Source: Paracoccaceae bacterium
GTDB lineage: Bacteria > Pseudomonadota > Alphaproteobacteria > Rhodobacterales > Rhodobacteraceae
DNA length: 64,000 bases
Reading direction: 5' to 3'
NCBI GenBank assembly: GCA_019911965.1
Contig: JAIOJF010000017.1
Coordinates: 1 to 64,000 of the forward strand
Made by a program: the position numbers and the translations under genes. The notes beneath the pieces were generated by a model, which worked only from the letters and a program-made list of their open reading frames with translations, searched no databases and was not told the DNA's origin. This document shows, one piece after another, positions 35,533 through 44,618 of this stretch. Each line of letters starts with the position of its first letter. The stretch's first letter is position 1.

Positions 35533-37020
35533 TCAGTACCGCGCCAGGATCGCCCTGATCTCCGCCGCCAGCGCCTCGGGCAGGTCCGGCACGCTCAGAT
35601 CCGCCAGCCGCGCCTGCAGATCGGTATCCAGCCGCTCGAACAGATCCTGATCCGGCAAGCCGGTATTGCCGAGCGGGATGTTCGCCCCGAAATAGCGCGA
35701 ATTCCACACCTGGGCGCGGCAATGATCCACCGTATGCTGTTCGGCCAGGAAATTGCCGGACGGGCCGACATCGCGGATCACATCCACGCCGATCTCGGCG
35801 GCATCGGCGGCAAAGCCCTGCCACATCTTGCGCAACAGCCCGGCCATGTCATCGCACAGCAACAGCGCGTGCAGCGAAAAGGTCAGCCCCAGATCGAGCG
35901 AGCCGAGATAATCGCAGGTTGCGGGGCGGCTGTAGAAGGCCTGCATCATGTTTGCCGACAATTCCCAGACCGCATCCTGATTGAACCGCCGCGCCACCGC
36001 CGTGCCGTTGATACCGGTCAGTGACGGCAGGCGCAGGGATCGCCTTATCTGGCACACCGCCGCATCCGCCAGCGAGGTCTGCGAGAAACTGCCGATTGCC
36101 CCGGTGGCCGGTTCCATGAAACAGACATCCGAAGCGCCGATGCAAAAACAGCCCGGTGCCGCCAACTGGCCCAGCACCATTGCCGCGAAATCTGTGATCA
36201 GCGCATGGGTGATGCAGCCGCCAAGCGTGATCGGCGAAGAGGCACCGCCGATCGGCAATGTGCCGACATTCAGCGGCACGCCGGCGCGTGCGGCCATGAT
36301 GATCTGTTCGATATGGGTGGCGGCGAAACTGACCGGCAGCGGCGTGACGATGGCCATGAAATAGGGCTTTTCGCGCAGCGCCTCGCGCCCGCCGCGAACC
36401 GCCGCCGCCATTTCGATAACCGCTTCCAGCGACGAGGCATGTTCGCACAGATATTCCAGGGGTTTGGTGGTGTTTTCCATCATGCAGGCGAATTCATCGA
36501 TCTCGCCGAACTGGTCGGATCGCGCGACGTTCTTGACCGAAATGCACACCGCGTCGATATCCGGCAGGCTGTCGGCCAGCCGCGTCGCCAGCGCCAGATC
36601 CTCGCGGTTTGAAGGCCGCGCCGCGCCGGTTTCGGGATCGAGCATCGCGATACAGGTCATGCCCGGCATGAACCAGGTGTGATCGCAATCAATCCGGATC
36701 GACCGGCTGGCATCGCGGTTCCACAGAAGCGTGCTGCGGGCCACCGATTTCAGCGCCGCACGCGTCAGCGCTCCGGGAATGCGCACGATACCGTCCGCGC
36801 CGATCTCGCAGCCCGCCGCGCGCAACAGATCATCCGCCTCGGTGCCTTGCTCGAACCGTACACCGGATTGTTCCAGCAGGTCGATTGCCGTGTCGATCAA
36901 CCGCGTCACCGCCGCTTTCGACAACGGCTCGTAAGGGGCGGTTGCGGCGCAATGCAGCCCGCGATCCGCCGGTTCCGCGCTGTAGGCTTCCCGTCTTTTC
37001 CTGGCCTTCGCCCTGCGCAT
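35533..37020 (-). CDS. MttB-family (trimethylamine methyltransferase-like) protein, no pyrrolysine
   Basis: The 495-residue protein belongs to the MttB/COG5598 superfamily of corrinoid-linked methyltransferases (length and the PLSKAAVTRLIDTAIDLLEQSGV N-terminus, TTKPLEYLCEHASSLEAV, GGASSPITLGGCITHALITD, DVGPSGNFLAEQHTVDH blocks). The frame has no internal amber codon, so it is the non-pyrrolysine type, like glycine-betaine or proline-betaine methyltransferases in anaerobes. No corrinoid protein gene is nearby. It is divergent from the first Rieske gene, and operator 1 lies between them. Substrate unknown. Confidence 0.85.
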   Translation of the reverse strand: MRRAKARKRREAYSAEPADRGLHCAATAPYEPLSKAAVTRLIDTAIDLLEQSGVRFEQGTEADDLLRAAGCEIGADGIVRIPGALTRAALKSVARSTLLWNRDASRSIRIDCDHTWFMPGMTCIAMLDPETGAARPSNREDLALATRLADSLPDIDAVCISVKNVARSDQFGEIDEFACMMENTTKPLEYLCEHASSLEAVIEMAAAVRGGREALREKPYFMAIVTPLPVSFAATHIEQIIMAARAGVPLNVGTLPIGGASSPITLGGCITHALITDFAAMVLGQLAAPGCFCIGASDVCFMEPATGAIGSFSQTSLADAAVCQIRRSLRLPSLTGINGTAVARRFNQDAVWELSANMMQAFYSRPATCDYLGSLDLGLTFSLHALLLCDDMAGLLRKMWQGFAADAAEIGVDVIRDVGPSGNFLAEQHTVDHCRAQVWNSRYFGANIPLGNTGLPDQDLFERLDTDLQARLADLSVPDLPEALAAEIRAILARY

Positions 37021-37127
37021 CGCCCGATCTCCTGCCTGTCGCTGATGTTTCGGGCCGGCCCTGCAAAATCATCAGGGCAGCCGGCCCGATCCGGGTATTC
37101 TGATAATCCAATCCCGTTGCCCGCGCA

Positions 37128-37157
37128 AATTTTTAATTGAGCGTTCAAACAAAAATT
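37128..37157. promoter_or_regulatory. Palindromic operator 1 of the amine cluster
   Basis: Core TTGAGCGTTCAA (37137-37148) lies in a 30-bp near-palindrome with A/T arms ending AATTTTT and AAAAATT. It sits in the divergent promoter region between the MttB-like gene and the first Rieske gene. Matching sites occur at 44562-44589 and 52573-52600. Likely bound by the BetI-like TetR regulator of the cluster. Confidence 0.75.
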
Positions 37158-37195
37158 GCTACATGTCCTCCACCCGGCAACCCCAAAGGCAAAAC

Positions 37196-38395
37196 ATGGA
37201 CGGCAACAGGACAGACCAGAACATCGCCTCCCGCCGCGGGCTTCCGGCCTGGAGCTATACCAGCCCGGAGCTTCTGGACGCCGAGAAAGAACTGTTGTTC
37301 CGCCGCCACTGGCAACTGGTCTGCCATGTCAACGACCTGCCGGATGCGGGCGATTACCTGACGATGGATATGGTCGGCGAACGCGCGCTGGTGATCCGGG
37401 GCAAGGATGGCCGCGTCCGCGCCTTTCACAACCTCTGCCGGCATCGCGGCTCGCGGGTGGTGGCCGATGACAAGGGCAGATGCAAATCGGTGCTGGTCTG
37501 CCCGTTTCACGGCTGGGTCTACAACCTTGACGGCACGCTGCGCGGTGCCTCGCAGCCTGACAGCCTGCCCGCGCTCGACCCCGATGAATGGGGGCTGAAG
37601 CCGCTGGAAACCGATCTCTGGAACGGTTTTGTCTTCGTGCGCTTCAAGCCCGGCCCGCAGCCGCCAGTATCGCAGATCATGGCCCGGTTCGACGCCGAAC
37701 TTGCACCTTACGGGCTGACTGGCTTGCAGCCGGACGGGGCCGGGTTCTGGCAGACCGAGGTTGCCGCCAACTGGAAATGCATCCGCGATGTCGACAACGA
37801 AGGCTACCACGTGCCGATGGCACATCCCGGCCTGCATGATCTGTTTGGCGACAACTACTATGACGAACCGTTCAGCGAAGGCACCAGCCGCTCATTCGCC
37901 ACCTTCCGCCCCGGCCCCGGCCGGTTGTGGAGCGTCGATGCCTACAAGGCGATCCTGCCGGAGGTGGCAGCGCTGGACCCGGATCACAATCGCGGCTGGC
38001 TCTATATCGGGATGTTTCCCAACCTGGTGTTCGGCATCTATCCCGATTCGGTGATCGCCTATCAGGAATTTCCGGTGGAGAATGGTCGCACCATCCAGCG
38101 TGGAGCCTGCTATCGCTATCCGAACGAGGACCGGCAGATGCGGCTGGCGCGCTATCTCAGCGGCCGGATCGACCGGATCACCAGCAAGGAAGACGAACAA
38201 CTGATCGAATGGTGCTGGGAGGCGTCGTTTTCCAGCGGGTTTGACGGTGTGCTGCTGTCCGACCTGGAAATCGGTGTGAAAAGCTACCACGACGAATTGC
38301 GCGCGCTGTTTCCGGTGCTGAATCACCGCGAACCGGAGCCCGGCACATTGACAGCGCGGAATGCCGAATTGCTGGCGCGGGGCGGCGAAGATTGA
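37196..38395 (+). CDS. Rieske oxygenase alpha subunit 1
   Basis: The 399-residue protein has a Rieske 2Fe-2S domain (C81-x-H83 and C102-x2-H105, in CRHRGSR and CPFHGW) and a mononuclear-iron domain with H205 and H210 in EGYHVPMAHP. This is the arrangement of aromatic-ring dioxygenases and also of quaternary-amine demethylases such as GbcA or Stc2. Here the neighbours favour N-demethylation, releasing formaldehyde. AAAGG stands before the ATG at 37196; an ATG at 37163 is possible but lacks a site. It heads an operon with the ABC transporter, Rieske 2 and a methyltransferase. No reductase gene is adjacent. Confidence 0.85.
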   Translation: MDGNRTDQNIASRRGLPAWSYTSPELLDAEKELLFRRHWQLVCHVNDLPDAGDYLTMDMVGERALVIRGKDGRVRAFHNLCRHRGSRVVADDKGRCKSVLVCPFHGWVYNLDGTLRGASQPDSLPALDPDEWGLKPLETDLWNGFVFVRFKPGPQPPVSQIMARFDAELAPYGLTGLQPDGAGFWQTEVAANWKCIRDVDNEGYHVPMAHPGLHDLFGDNYYDEPFSEGTSRSFATFRPGPGRLWSVDAYKAILPEVAALDPDHNRGWLYIGMFPNLVFGIYPDSVIAYQEFPVENGRTIQRGACYRYPNEDRQMRLARYLSGRIDRITSKEDEQLIEWCWEASFSSGFDGVLLSDLEIGVKSYHDELRALFPVLNHREPEPGTLTARNAELLARGGED

Positions 38396-38459
38396 CTTTG
38401 CCAAACCCACCCGGATTTGTGCATAGTCGGCAAACCGATCATGCCGCCGGGGGTGCGAA

Positions 38460-39320
38460 ATGAGGTTGAGCCGCGAAGGACGACAGGGATTGACCCTGAT
38501 CAGCCCGACGCTGGCCTATGCCCTGGTGATGCTTGCTGCCCCGCTGACGATGGTGGTCACCTTCAGCTTCTGGACGCAGAATTACCTCGACCTCGACACC
38601 ACCCTGACACTGGACAATTACCGCGAGGCATGGGGTACGCCGATCTATCAGGTGCTGCTGCTGCGCTCGCTGAAAATCTCGCTGATCGTGACCTTCGTGA
38701 CGGTGCTGCTGGCCTTTCCGGTGGCCTATTTCCTGTCGTTCAAGGTGAAGCGGCGCAAGGCCCTGTGGCTGTTCCTGATCACCATCCCGTTCTGGACCAG
38801 TTACCTGTTGCGGGTGTTCCTGTGGAAGGTGATCCTGGGCTATAACGGCGTCTTGAACTCGGCCCTGATGGGGATGGGGTTCATCGACGAGCCGATGACG
38901 TTCCTGTTGTACAACCTGAACGCGGTGGTGCTGACGCTGGCGCATGCCTGGGCACCGTTTGCCATCCTGCCGATCTTCGTGGCACTGGAAAAGATCGATC
39001 GTTCCCTGCTTGAAGCCGCCGAAGACCTGGGCGATGGCAAGATCAGGCAGTTTTTCCGCGTGACCCTGCCGCTGGCGATGCCGGGCGTGGTCGCCTCGAC
39101 CCTGATCGTGCTGATCCCGACCATCGGCGATTTCATCACGCCCAAGCTGGTTGGCGGCACCGACGGGCTGATGATTGCCAACATGATCCAGATCCAGTTC
39201 GGCAAGGCCAATAACGCGCCATTGGGGGCGGCGCTGGCGATCACCTCGATGCTGGTGGTGGCGTCGATCAGCGTGGTGATCTTCCTTGCGGGCAAGAAAT
39301 TCGGAGGCAAGGTGGAATGA
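38460..39320 (+). CDS. ABC transporter permease, PotB type
   Basis: The 286-residue inner-membrane permease has six predicted helices and the EAA loop EAAEDLGDGKIRQFFRVTLP at about residues 180-200 that contacts the ATPase. It is the first of two permeases of a spermidine/putrescine-type importer. GGGGGTG precedes the start. Its stop overlaps the next permease start by four bases. By context the substrate is a cationic, N-methylated amine. Confidence 0.9.
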   Translation: MRLSREGRQGLTLISPTLAYALVMLAAPLTMVVTFSFWTQNYLDLDTTLTLDNYREAWGTPIYQVLLLRSLKISLIVTFVTVLLAFPVAYFLSFKVKRRKALWLFLITIPFWTSYLLRVFLWKVILGYNGVLNSALMGMGFIDEPMTFLLYNLNAVVLTLAHAWAPFAILPIFVALEKIDRSLLEAAEDLGDGKIRQFFRVTLPLAMPGVVASTLIVLIPTIGDFITPKLVGGTDGLMIANMIQIQFGKANNAPLGAALAITSMLVVASISVVIFLAGKKFGGKVE

Positions 39321-40147
39321 AGACCGGCTCGGCCCTGTCGCGCAACTGGCTGGTGTTTTACGCCGTGGCCTACATGGTGTTTCTGTACGCGCCTGTGGTG
39401 TTGCTGCCGCTGTTCGCCTTCAACGACGCCACCATCATCGCCTTCCCGCTATCGGGCGCCACCACCAAATGGTTCACCGTGCTGTGGGAGACCGAGGCGC
39501 TGCATTCCGCGGTTGAAAACAGCCTGATCGTGGCCTTGTCCACATCTGCGATCAGCACGCTGCTGGGAGCCACCGCCGCCCGCGCGATGGCGCGTTACCG
39601 CTTTCCCGGCAAGCGCGGCATCGTCGGCTTCATCATGCTGCCGCTGGTGCTGCCGGAAATCATCGTGGCGGTATCGCTGCTGGTATTGCTGATGCAACTG
39701 GATATGGAGCTGTCGCTCTGGACGGTGGTCGGTGGCCATGTCCTGATCTGCGTGCCCTTCTCGATCGCCATCCTCAGTTCCGCCTTTCAGGGGCTGGACT
39801 CCAGCCTTGAGGAAGCCTCGTTCGATCTGGGCGAAACCCGCTGGGGCACGTTCCGGCGGATCATCTTCCCGCTGGTGCTGCCCGGCGTGATTTCCAGCAT
39901 GCTGATCACCTTCACCATCTCGCTTGATGAATTCATCATCGCGTTCTTCCTGACCGGCACCGATGTCACGCTGCCGGTCTATATCTGGAGCCAGCTTCGC
40001 TTCCCGACCAAACTGCCCTCGGTGATGGCATTGGGAACGATCCTTCTGGCCCTGTCCGTAATCCTGCTGATCCTCGGGGAATGGTTCCGCCAGCGTGCTG
40101 CGAAACGCCAGGGGATCGAGGCTTCGGCGACCGGAGGGTTCATGTGA
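39317..40147 (+). CDS. ABC transporter permease, PotC type
   Basis: The 276-residue permease has six helices and the EAA motif EEASFDLGETRWGTFRRIIF. It overlaps the first permease by four bases and lies two bases before the ATPase gene. The two permeases would form the heterodimeric channel of the PotABCD-like importer whose binding protein is encoded at 43417-44481 on the other strand. Confidence 0.9.
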   Translation: MKTGSALSRNWLVFYAVAYMVFLYAPVVLLPLFAFNDATIIAFPLSGATTKWFTVLWETEALHSAVENSLIVALSTSAISTLLGATAARAMARYRFPGKRGIVGFIMLPLVLPEIIVAVSLLVLLMQLDMELSLWTVVGGHVLICVPFSIAILSSAFQGLDSSLEEASFDLGETRWGTFRRIIFPLVLPGVISSMLITFTISLDEFIIAFFLTGTDVTLPVYIWSQLRFPTKLPSVMALGTILLALSVILLILGEWFRQRAAKRQGIEASATGGFM

Positions 40148-40148
40148 A

Positions 40149-41252
40149 ATGACCGGCAAAGACCCCAGGGCAATCATCCGCATGCAGGATGTCACCAAGT
40201 TTTTCGGCTCGTTCCAGGCGCTGAAAGGCATCACCACCACGATCAACGAGGGCGAGTTCTTTTCGCTGCTCGGGCCATCGGGCTGCGGCAAGACCACCTT
40301 GTTGCGCATGATCGCGGGCTTTGACGAACCGACCGACGGCGCGATCTATATCGGCGACGAACCGATGGCCGGCATCCCCGCCAACCAGCGCCCGACCAAC
40401 ATGGTGTTCCAGAGCTACGCGATCTTTCCGCATCTGAATGTCGCGGACAATGTCGGCTACGGGCTGAAGCGCAAGCGGATGTCGCGCGCCGAGATTGCCG
40501 CCGAGGTCGAGAAATCCCTCGCGATGGTCGATCTGGCCGGTTACGGCAAACGTGCGGCACATGAATTGTCCGGCGGCCAGCGCCAGCGTGTGGCCCTGGC
40601 CCGCGCCCTTGTGATGCGCCCTAAGGTGGTGCTGCTGGATGAACCGCTTTCGGCGCTGGACAAGAAATTGCGCGAACAGATGCAGGTGGAATTGCGGCAA
40701 TTGCAGCAATCCATCGGCATCACCTTCATCCTTGTCACCCACGATCAGGAAGAAGCCCTGATCATGTCCGACCGCATCGCGGTAATGTTCGAGGGTCAGA
40801 TCGAACAGGTTGCCACGCCCGAACAATTGTACCGCCACCCGGTCAGCCGCCGCGTCGCCTCGTTCATTGGCGTAATGACCCTGCTGGATGCACGCGCCAC
40901 CGCGCAACCCGGCAATACCGTGCGCGTCGACATTCCCGCCCTTGGCACCGTCGATCTGCCGGCAGCACGGGTGCCCGAGGGCATCGACCTTGCCAAGGTC
41001 GAGAAGATCGGCGTGCACCCGGAAATGCTGACCATCCTGCAGGACGAACACGAAACCGCCGAACGGGTGGTCGAGGCCGAGGTGGCCAGCCGCTCCTATT
41101 ACGGCGACATGACCTATTACAGCGTGCTGCTGCCCGGTGCCAATGCCCCGGCAACGATCTCGATGCGCAACACGTTCGGGCGTTCGGTGATTGATCCGGG
41201 CGCAAAGGTGAAGGTCGGCTGGGGGCAGGATTCGATCATCCTGTTCAAGTAA
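40149..41252 (+). CDS. ABC transporter ATP-binding protein, PotA type
   Basis: The 367-residue ATPase has Walker A GPSGCGKTT, the signature LSGGQRQRVALARAL, Walker B VVLLDEPLSALD and the H-loop VTHDQEEAL, then a C-terminal TOBE-like regulatory domain (about 270-367). It energises the importer. The ATG at 40149 directly follows the PotC-type stop; a longer start would run into that gene. Confidence 0.93.
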   Translation: MTGKDPRAIIRMQDVTKFFGSFQALKGITTTINEGEFFSLLGPSGCGKTTLLRMIAGFDEPTDGAIYIGDEPMAGIPANQRPTNMVFQSYAIFPHLNVADNVGYGLKRKRMSRAEIAAEVEKSLAMVDLAGYGKRAAHELSGGQRQRVALARALVMRPKVVLLDEPLSALDKKLREQMQVELRQLQQSIGITFILVTHDQEEALIMSDRIAVMFEGQIEQVATPEQLYRHPVSRRVASFIGVMTLLDARATAQPGNTVRVDIPALGTVDLPAARVPEGIDLAKVEKIGVHPEMLTILQDEHETAERVVEAEVASRSYYGDMTYYSVLLPGANAPATISMRNTFGRSVIDPGAKVKVGWGQDSIILFK

Positions 41253-41277
41253 CTCCGAATCCCGGCAAGGGGGACGC

Positions 41278-42516
41278 ATGGCATTGCCTGCCAGAAATAT
41301 CCACGACGAAACCGCAAGCCTGATTGCCCGCCACCGGCCCGGCCTTGCGTTGGCGCAGGGGTTCTATACGTCCGATACGGTCTATGCCGACGATATCGAA
41401 CGGATCATCATGCAGGACTGGCACTTTGCCGGGCTGGCCGGTGAAATCCCCGATCCTGGCGATTTCATGCTGTTTGAATTGCTCGATGAATCCGTCATTC
41501 TCAGCCGCGGCGCGGATGGTATGATCCATGCGCTGGCCAATGTCTGCCGGCATCGCGGCTCGCGGGTCTGTCTGGACCAGCGCGGAACCGCCCGGCGTTT
41601 TACCTGCCCCTATCACGCCTGGGTCTATGATCTTGATGGCTCGTTGCGCTCGGCCCGGCTGATGGGCGACGATCTGGACCGCGCAGCACTTGGCCTGAAA
41701 AAGGTGCCGATGGAACTGTTCCACGGCATGATCTTTGTATCCTTCGCCGCCCGGCCCACCAGTTTCGCCGCCATCCGCGCCGAGCTGGACCCGGTGCTGG
41801 CACCGTTCGCGCTGGAGCGCACGAAAATCGCCTGCCGCAAATCCTATCCGGTGGCGGCCAACTGGAAGCTTCTGGTCGAGAATTACAACGAATGCTACCA
41901 TTGCGCCCCGGCACATCCCGAGTTTCGCCGCGCCCATCTCACCCATATGGACGCCGCCCGCATTCAGCCCTTCAACGCGGCGATGGCCCCGCGTGCCGCC
42001 GCCCTTGGCATCGCCACCGATTATATCGACAAGGTCGGCGCGCTCTGCCCAGAAGGCTCGGTCGATTACACGTTCAGCCGCCATTCCCTGTACGACGGTT
42101 GCGCCACCGGCAGCGAGGACGGCCAGCCCTTGGCACCTTTGCTGGGAAATCTGGCAGGCTATGACAATGCCGCGTCGGACCTTTATGTCGGGCTGCTGAA
42201 CCCGATGCTGATCTACAATGACCATGTGGTGATCTACCGCTTCATCCCCGATGGCAAGGACCGCTCGATTCACGAAATCATCTGGCTGGTGCGCGAGGAT
42301 GCTGAATCGGGCAAGGATTACCATCCCGACCGGCTGACCTGGCTCTGGGATGTCACCACCATCGCCGACAAGGCGATCATCGAGGACAACCAGAAAGGCG
42401 TCGCCTCGCGCTATTACGATCCCGGCCCGCTGGCCGAGATGGAGGCCTATACCGCACGGTTTCTCGCCACCTATCTGGACCGGCTGGCCCGTCACCCCCA
42501 AGGAGCAAATGAATGA
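41278..42516 (+). CDS. Rieske oxygenase alpha subunit 2 (GbcA-like)
   Basis: The 412-residue protein has Rieske ligands C90, H92, C110 and H113 (CRHRGSR and CPYHAW) and the mononuclear iron site with H208 and H213 in ENYNECYHCAPAHPEF. The ENYNECYHCAPAHPEF form is close to glycine-betaine monooxygenase alpha subunits, so N-demethylation of a quaternary amine is the best guess. It overlaps the methyltransferase gene by four bases. No ferredoxin reductase partner is present. Confidence 0.87.
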   Translation: MALPARNIHDETASLIARHRPGLALAQGFYTSDTVYADDIERIIMQDWHFAGLAGEIPDPGDFMLFELLDESVILSRGADGMIHALANVCRHRGSRVCLDQRGTARRFTCPYHAWVYDLDGSLRSARLMGDDLDRAALGLKKVPMELFHGMIFVSFAARPTSFAAIRAELDPVLAPFALERTKIACRKSYPVAANWKLLVENYNECYHCAPAHPEFRRAHLTHMDAARIQPFNAAMAPRAAALGIATDYIDKVGALCPEGSVDYTFSRHSLYDGCATGSEDGQPLAPLLGNLAGYDNAASDLYVGLLNPMLIYNDHVVIYRFIPDGKDRSIHEIIWLVREDAESGKDYHPDRLTWLWDVTTIADKAIIEDNQKGVASRYYDPGPLAEMEAYTARFLATYLDRLARHPQGANE

Positions 42517-43313
42517 CCGAGCAGGACCTGCTATACGATGACAGCCATATCCGCTTTCTGGAAGATATCTGGGGCGAAGGCTATCTGTCGCCCGGCGGCG
42601 CGGAGGAAGCCGCCAGCGTGGTGGCCGGGCTGGACCTGTCCGGCAAGCGCGTGCTGGATATCGGTTGCGGGTCGGGCGCGATCTCGGTGCTGCTGGCGGC
42701 GGAGCTTGGCGCGGGCGAGGTGATCGGCATCGACGTTGAAGCGGAGGTCTGTGCCGCGGCCCGAAAACGCGTTGCCGCTGCCGGGCTGGCCGACCGGGTG
42801 ACGATCCGTCAGGTCGAACCGGGGCCGTTCGATTTCCCCGACCAGAGTTTCGATCTGGTCTATTCCAAGGATTCGATCATCCACATCCCCGACAAGGAGG
42901 CGCTGGCGCTTGAGGTGTTCCGCGTCCTGCGTCCCGGTGGCTGGTTCGCCGCTTCGGACTGGCTGATCGCGCATGACGATGAACCTTCCGACGAGATGAA
43001 AGCCTATATCGCCGCCGAAGACCTGGAGTTCGCGATGGCCTCGCCGGTGCGGTATCGCCGGGCCTTGCTCGAGGCGGGATTCGCTGAAGTGAACCTGACC
43101 AACCGCAATGAATGGTATTTCGAGGTTGCGACTGCGGAACTGGCCTGGATGACGGGGCCGGAACGCGCCCGGCTGGACGCCGAGCACGGCGCGGATTTCA
43201 TGGCCGAGCAGGAGGCGACATGGCGCGCGATGATCCGCGTGCTGGAAAGCGGCGAGCATTGCCCGCACCATCTGCGGGCACGGCGGCCCTTTGCCGGAAA
43301 CGACACCGCATAG
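42513..43313 (+). CDS. Class I SAM-dependent N-methyltransferase-like protein
   Basis: The 266-residue protein has the SAM-binding motif VLDIGCGSGAISVLLA, IGIDVEAEV and the post-motif RVLRPGGWFAASD. The DIWGEGYLSPGG segment resembles the phosphoethanolamine and sarcosine/dimethylglycine N-methyltransferase group. Such a protein is unusual among demethylases: it may reverse or balance a methyl step. A bidirectional terminator follows it. Confidence 0.8.
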   Translation: MTEQDLLYDDSHIRFLEDIWGEGYLSPGGAEEAASVVAGLDLSGKRVLDIGCGSGAISVLLAAELGAGEVIGIDVEAEVCAAARKRVAAAGLADRVTIRQVEPGPFDFPDQSFDLVYSKDSIIHIPDKEALALEVFRVLRPGGWFAASDWLIAHDDEPSDEMKAYIAAEDLEFAMASPVRYRRALLEAGFAEVNLTNRNEWYFEVATAELAWMTGPERARLDAEHGADFMAEQEATWRAMIRVLESGEHCPHHLRARRPFAGNDTA

Positions 43314-43366
43314 GCGGTGCGGTAAGGTTTTCCGGTGGCATTGCCCGAACCGACCCCCGCAACAAA

Positions 43367-43404
43367 TGCGCCCCGCAATCGCTTGCGGGGCGCAGTTTCA
43401 TTTC
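43367..43404. terminator. Bidirectional Rho-independent terminator
   Basis: A perfect twelve-pair stem TGCGCCCCGCAA (43367-43378), loop TCGC, TTGCGGGGCGCA (43383-43394) is followed by GTTTCATTTC on the plus strand; on the minus strand it is followed by TTTGTTGCGG. It lies between the convergent methyltransferase and binding-protein genes. Confidence 0.93.
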
Positions 43405-43416
43405 AACCTGATCGGC

Positions 43417-44481
43417 TCAGAAACCGGCCTTGATCAGCTCGAACTCGGCGATCATCTGCTCGCGCCGCGCGGCGGGAACCGGGCCTTGCCAGAGCGTTCC
43501 GGCCCTGAGGTTCTCGCTGGTTTCCAGCCCGACCGCGGCCAGGTCTTCCTGGCTCATCGTCGCCATTGCGGTGGCATTGGAATGGCCGTAGCCCCAGTTG
43601 TTCACGATGTAATCAGCGGTTGCCGGCTCCAGCCAGGCATTGATGAAATCGTAGAACTTGTCTTCCGAGCCCGGCGCATTTGCCAGCCTGGAATAGCCGC
43701 AGACCCAGCTTGACGAACCTTCCGCCGTATCGCGCTTCATGGCGATCGGATGGCCTTCATAGCTCATGGTCGAGAAAGTCTCGTTCCACGCCCAGGACAG
43801 GTAAACCTCGCCCGATTGCATCAATTGCGCCAGCGACGCGCCATCGGACCAGTAAGTGCGGATATTCGGATGCACCTTGCGCAGGAAAGCCGAGGCGGCG
43901 GCGAATTGCTCGTCCGTTGCGCTGGCCCAATCCTTCACCCCGACCGCCAAAAAGCCGAGCGCATAGGCATCATCCACGTTGTCGGGCAGCGAAATCCTGC
44001 CCGCATGTTTGGGATCGGCAAAGGCCTGCAACGAGGCAACGTCGGCCTCGGCCAGCAATTCGGTATTGTAGGTGAGGCCGGTATTGCCCCAATCGACCGG
44101 CACGAAGTAATATTTGCCGTCCTTCTGGAAGGCCGGGATGTCGCGGAACGAGGTTTCCAGTTCATTCCAGCGCGGGATTTTGGCGGTATCAAGCGGTGCC
44201 AGCAAACCGGCCTCGATCCATTTCGGCACCGATTGCGAACAGGGATGCACCGCGTCGGCGGCAAAGCCCGAGCGAAGCTTCTGGAACGCCTCTTCCTCGT
44301 CGCCGAAAAAGGCGAAGGTCGGCGCATCGCCGTGTTTCGCGGTGAACGCGGTGTAGAATTCCGGGTCTTCATAGCCGGCCCAGTCAAACACCACCAACTC
44401 GGCATCCGCGGCGATGGCAGCGTTCGCCGACAGCGCCAGCGCCCCGGCAAGGACGGCGGCCATCTTGAAATTATTGGTCAT
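43417..44481 (-). CDS. Periplasmic binding protein, PotD/PotF type
   Basis: The 354-residue protein has a Sec signal peptide (MTNNFKMAAVLAGALALSAN, cleavage after AIA) and a spermidine-binding-protein-like two-lobe fold (VVFDWAGYEDPEFYTAF, YFVPVDWGNTGLTYN). It would capture the amine for the PotABC-like permeases encoded at 38.5-41.3 kb. ATG 44481 is preceded by GGGAG. It is divergent from the trimethylamine-dehydrogenase-like gene, with operator 2 between. Confidence 0.9.
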   Translation of the reverse strand: MTNNFKMAAVLAGALALSANAAIAADAELVVFDWAGYEDPEFYTAFTAKHGDAPTFAFFGDEEEAFQKLRSGFAADAVHPCSQSVPKWIEAGLLAPLDTAKIPRWNELETSFRDIPAFQKDGKYYFVPVDWGNTGLTYNTELLAEADVASLQAFADPKHAGRISLPDNVDDAYALGFLAVGVKDWASATDEQFAAASAFLRKVHPNIRTYWSDGASLAQLMQSGEVYLSWAWNETFSTMSYEGHPIAMKRDTAEGSSSWVCGYSRLANAPGSEDKFYDFINAWLEPATADYIVNNWGYGHSNATAMATMSQEDLAAVGLETSENLRAGTLWQGPVPAARREQMIAEFELIKAGF

Positions 44482-44561
44482 CGGTTTCTCCCTTGGGTCT
44501 GTTTCGGACAGTTTTCGTGATCTAGCATTGTCCAAGGCTAGAAAAGAAATCAACTTGACTC

Positions 44562-44589
44562 AAGTTTAATCGAGCGCTCAAATAAAATT
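44562..44589. promoter_or_regulatory. Palindromic operator 2 of the amine cluster
   Basis: Core GAGCGCTC (44572-44579) lies in a 28-bp near-palindrome with left arm AAGTTTAA and right arm AATAAAATT. A -35-like TTGACT (44555-44560) with 17 bp to TCAAAT (44578-44583) places the palindrome inside a possible promoter for the gene at 44619. It lies between the binding-protein gene and that gene. Confidence 0.75.
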
Positions 44590-44618
44590 TGGCTGAAAAA
44601 GCAGGATAATTTCCCCAA

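Noticed and set aside
35533-37020. Pyrrolysine codon in the MttB-like gene
   Set aside because: The frame is open for the full family length with no in-frame TAG.
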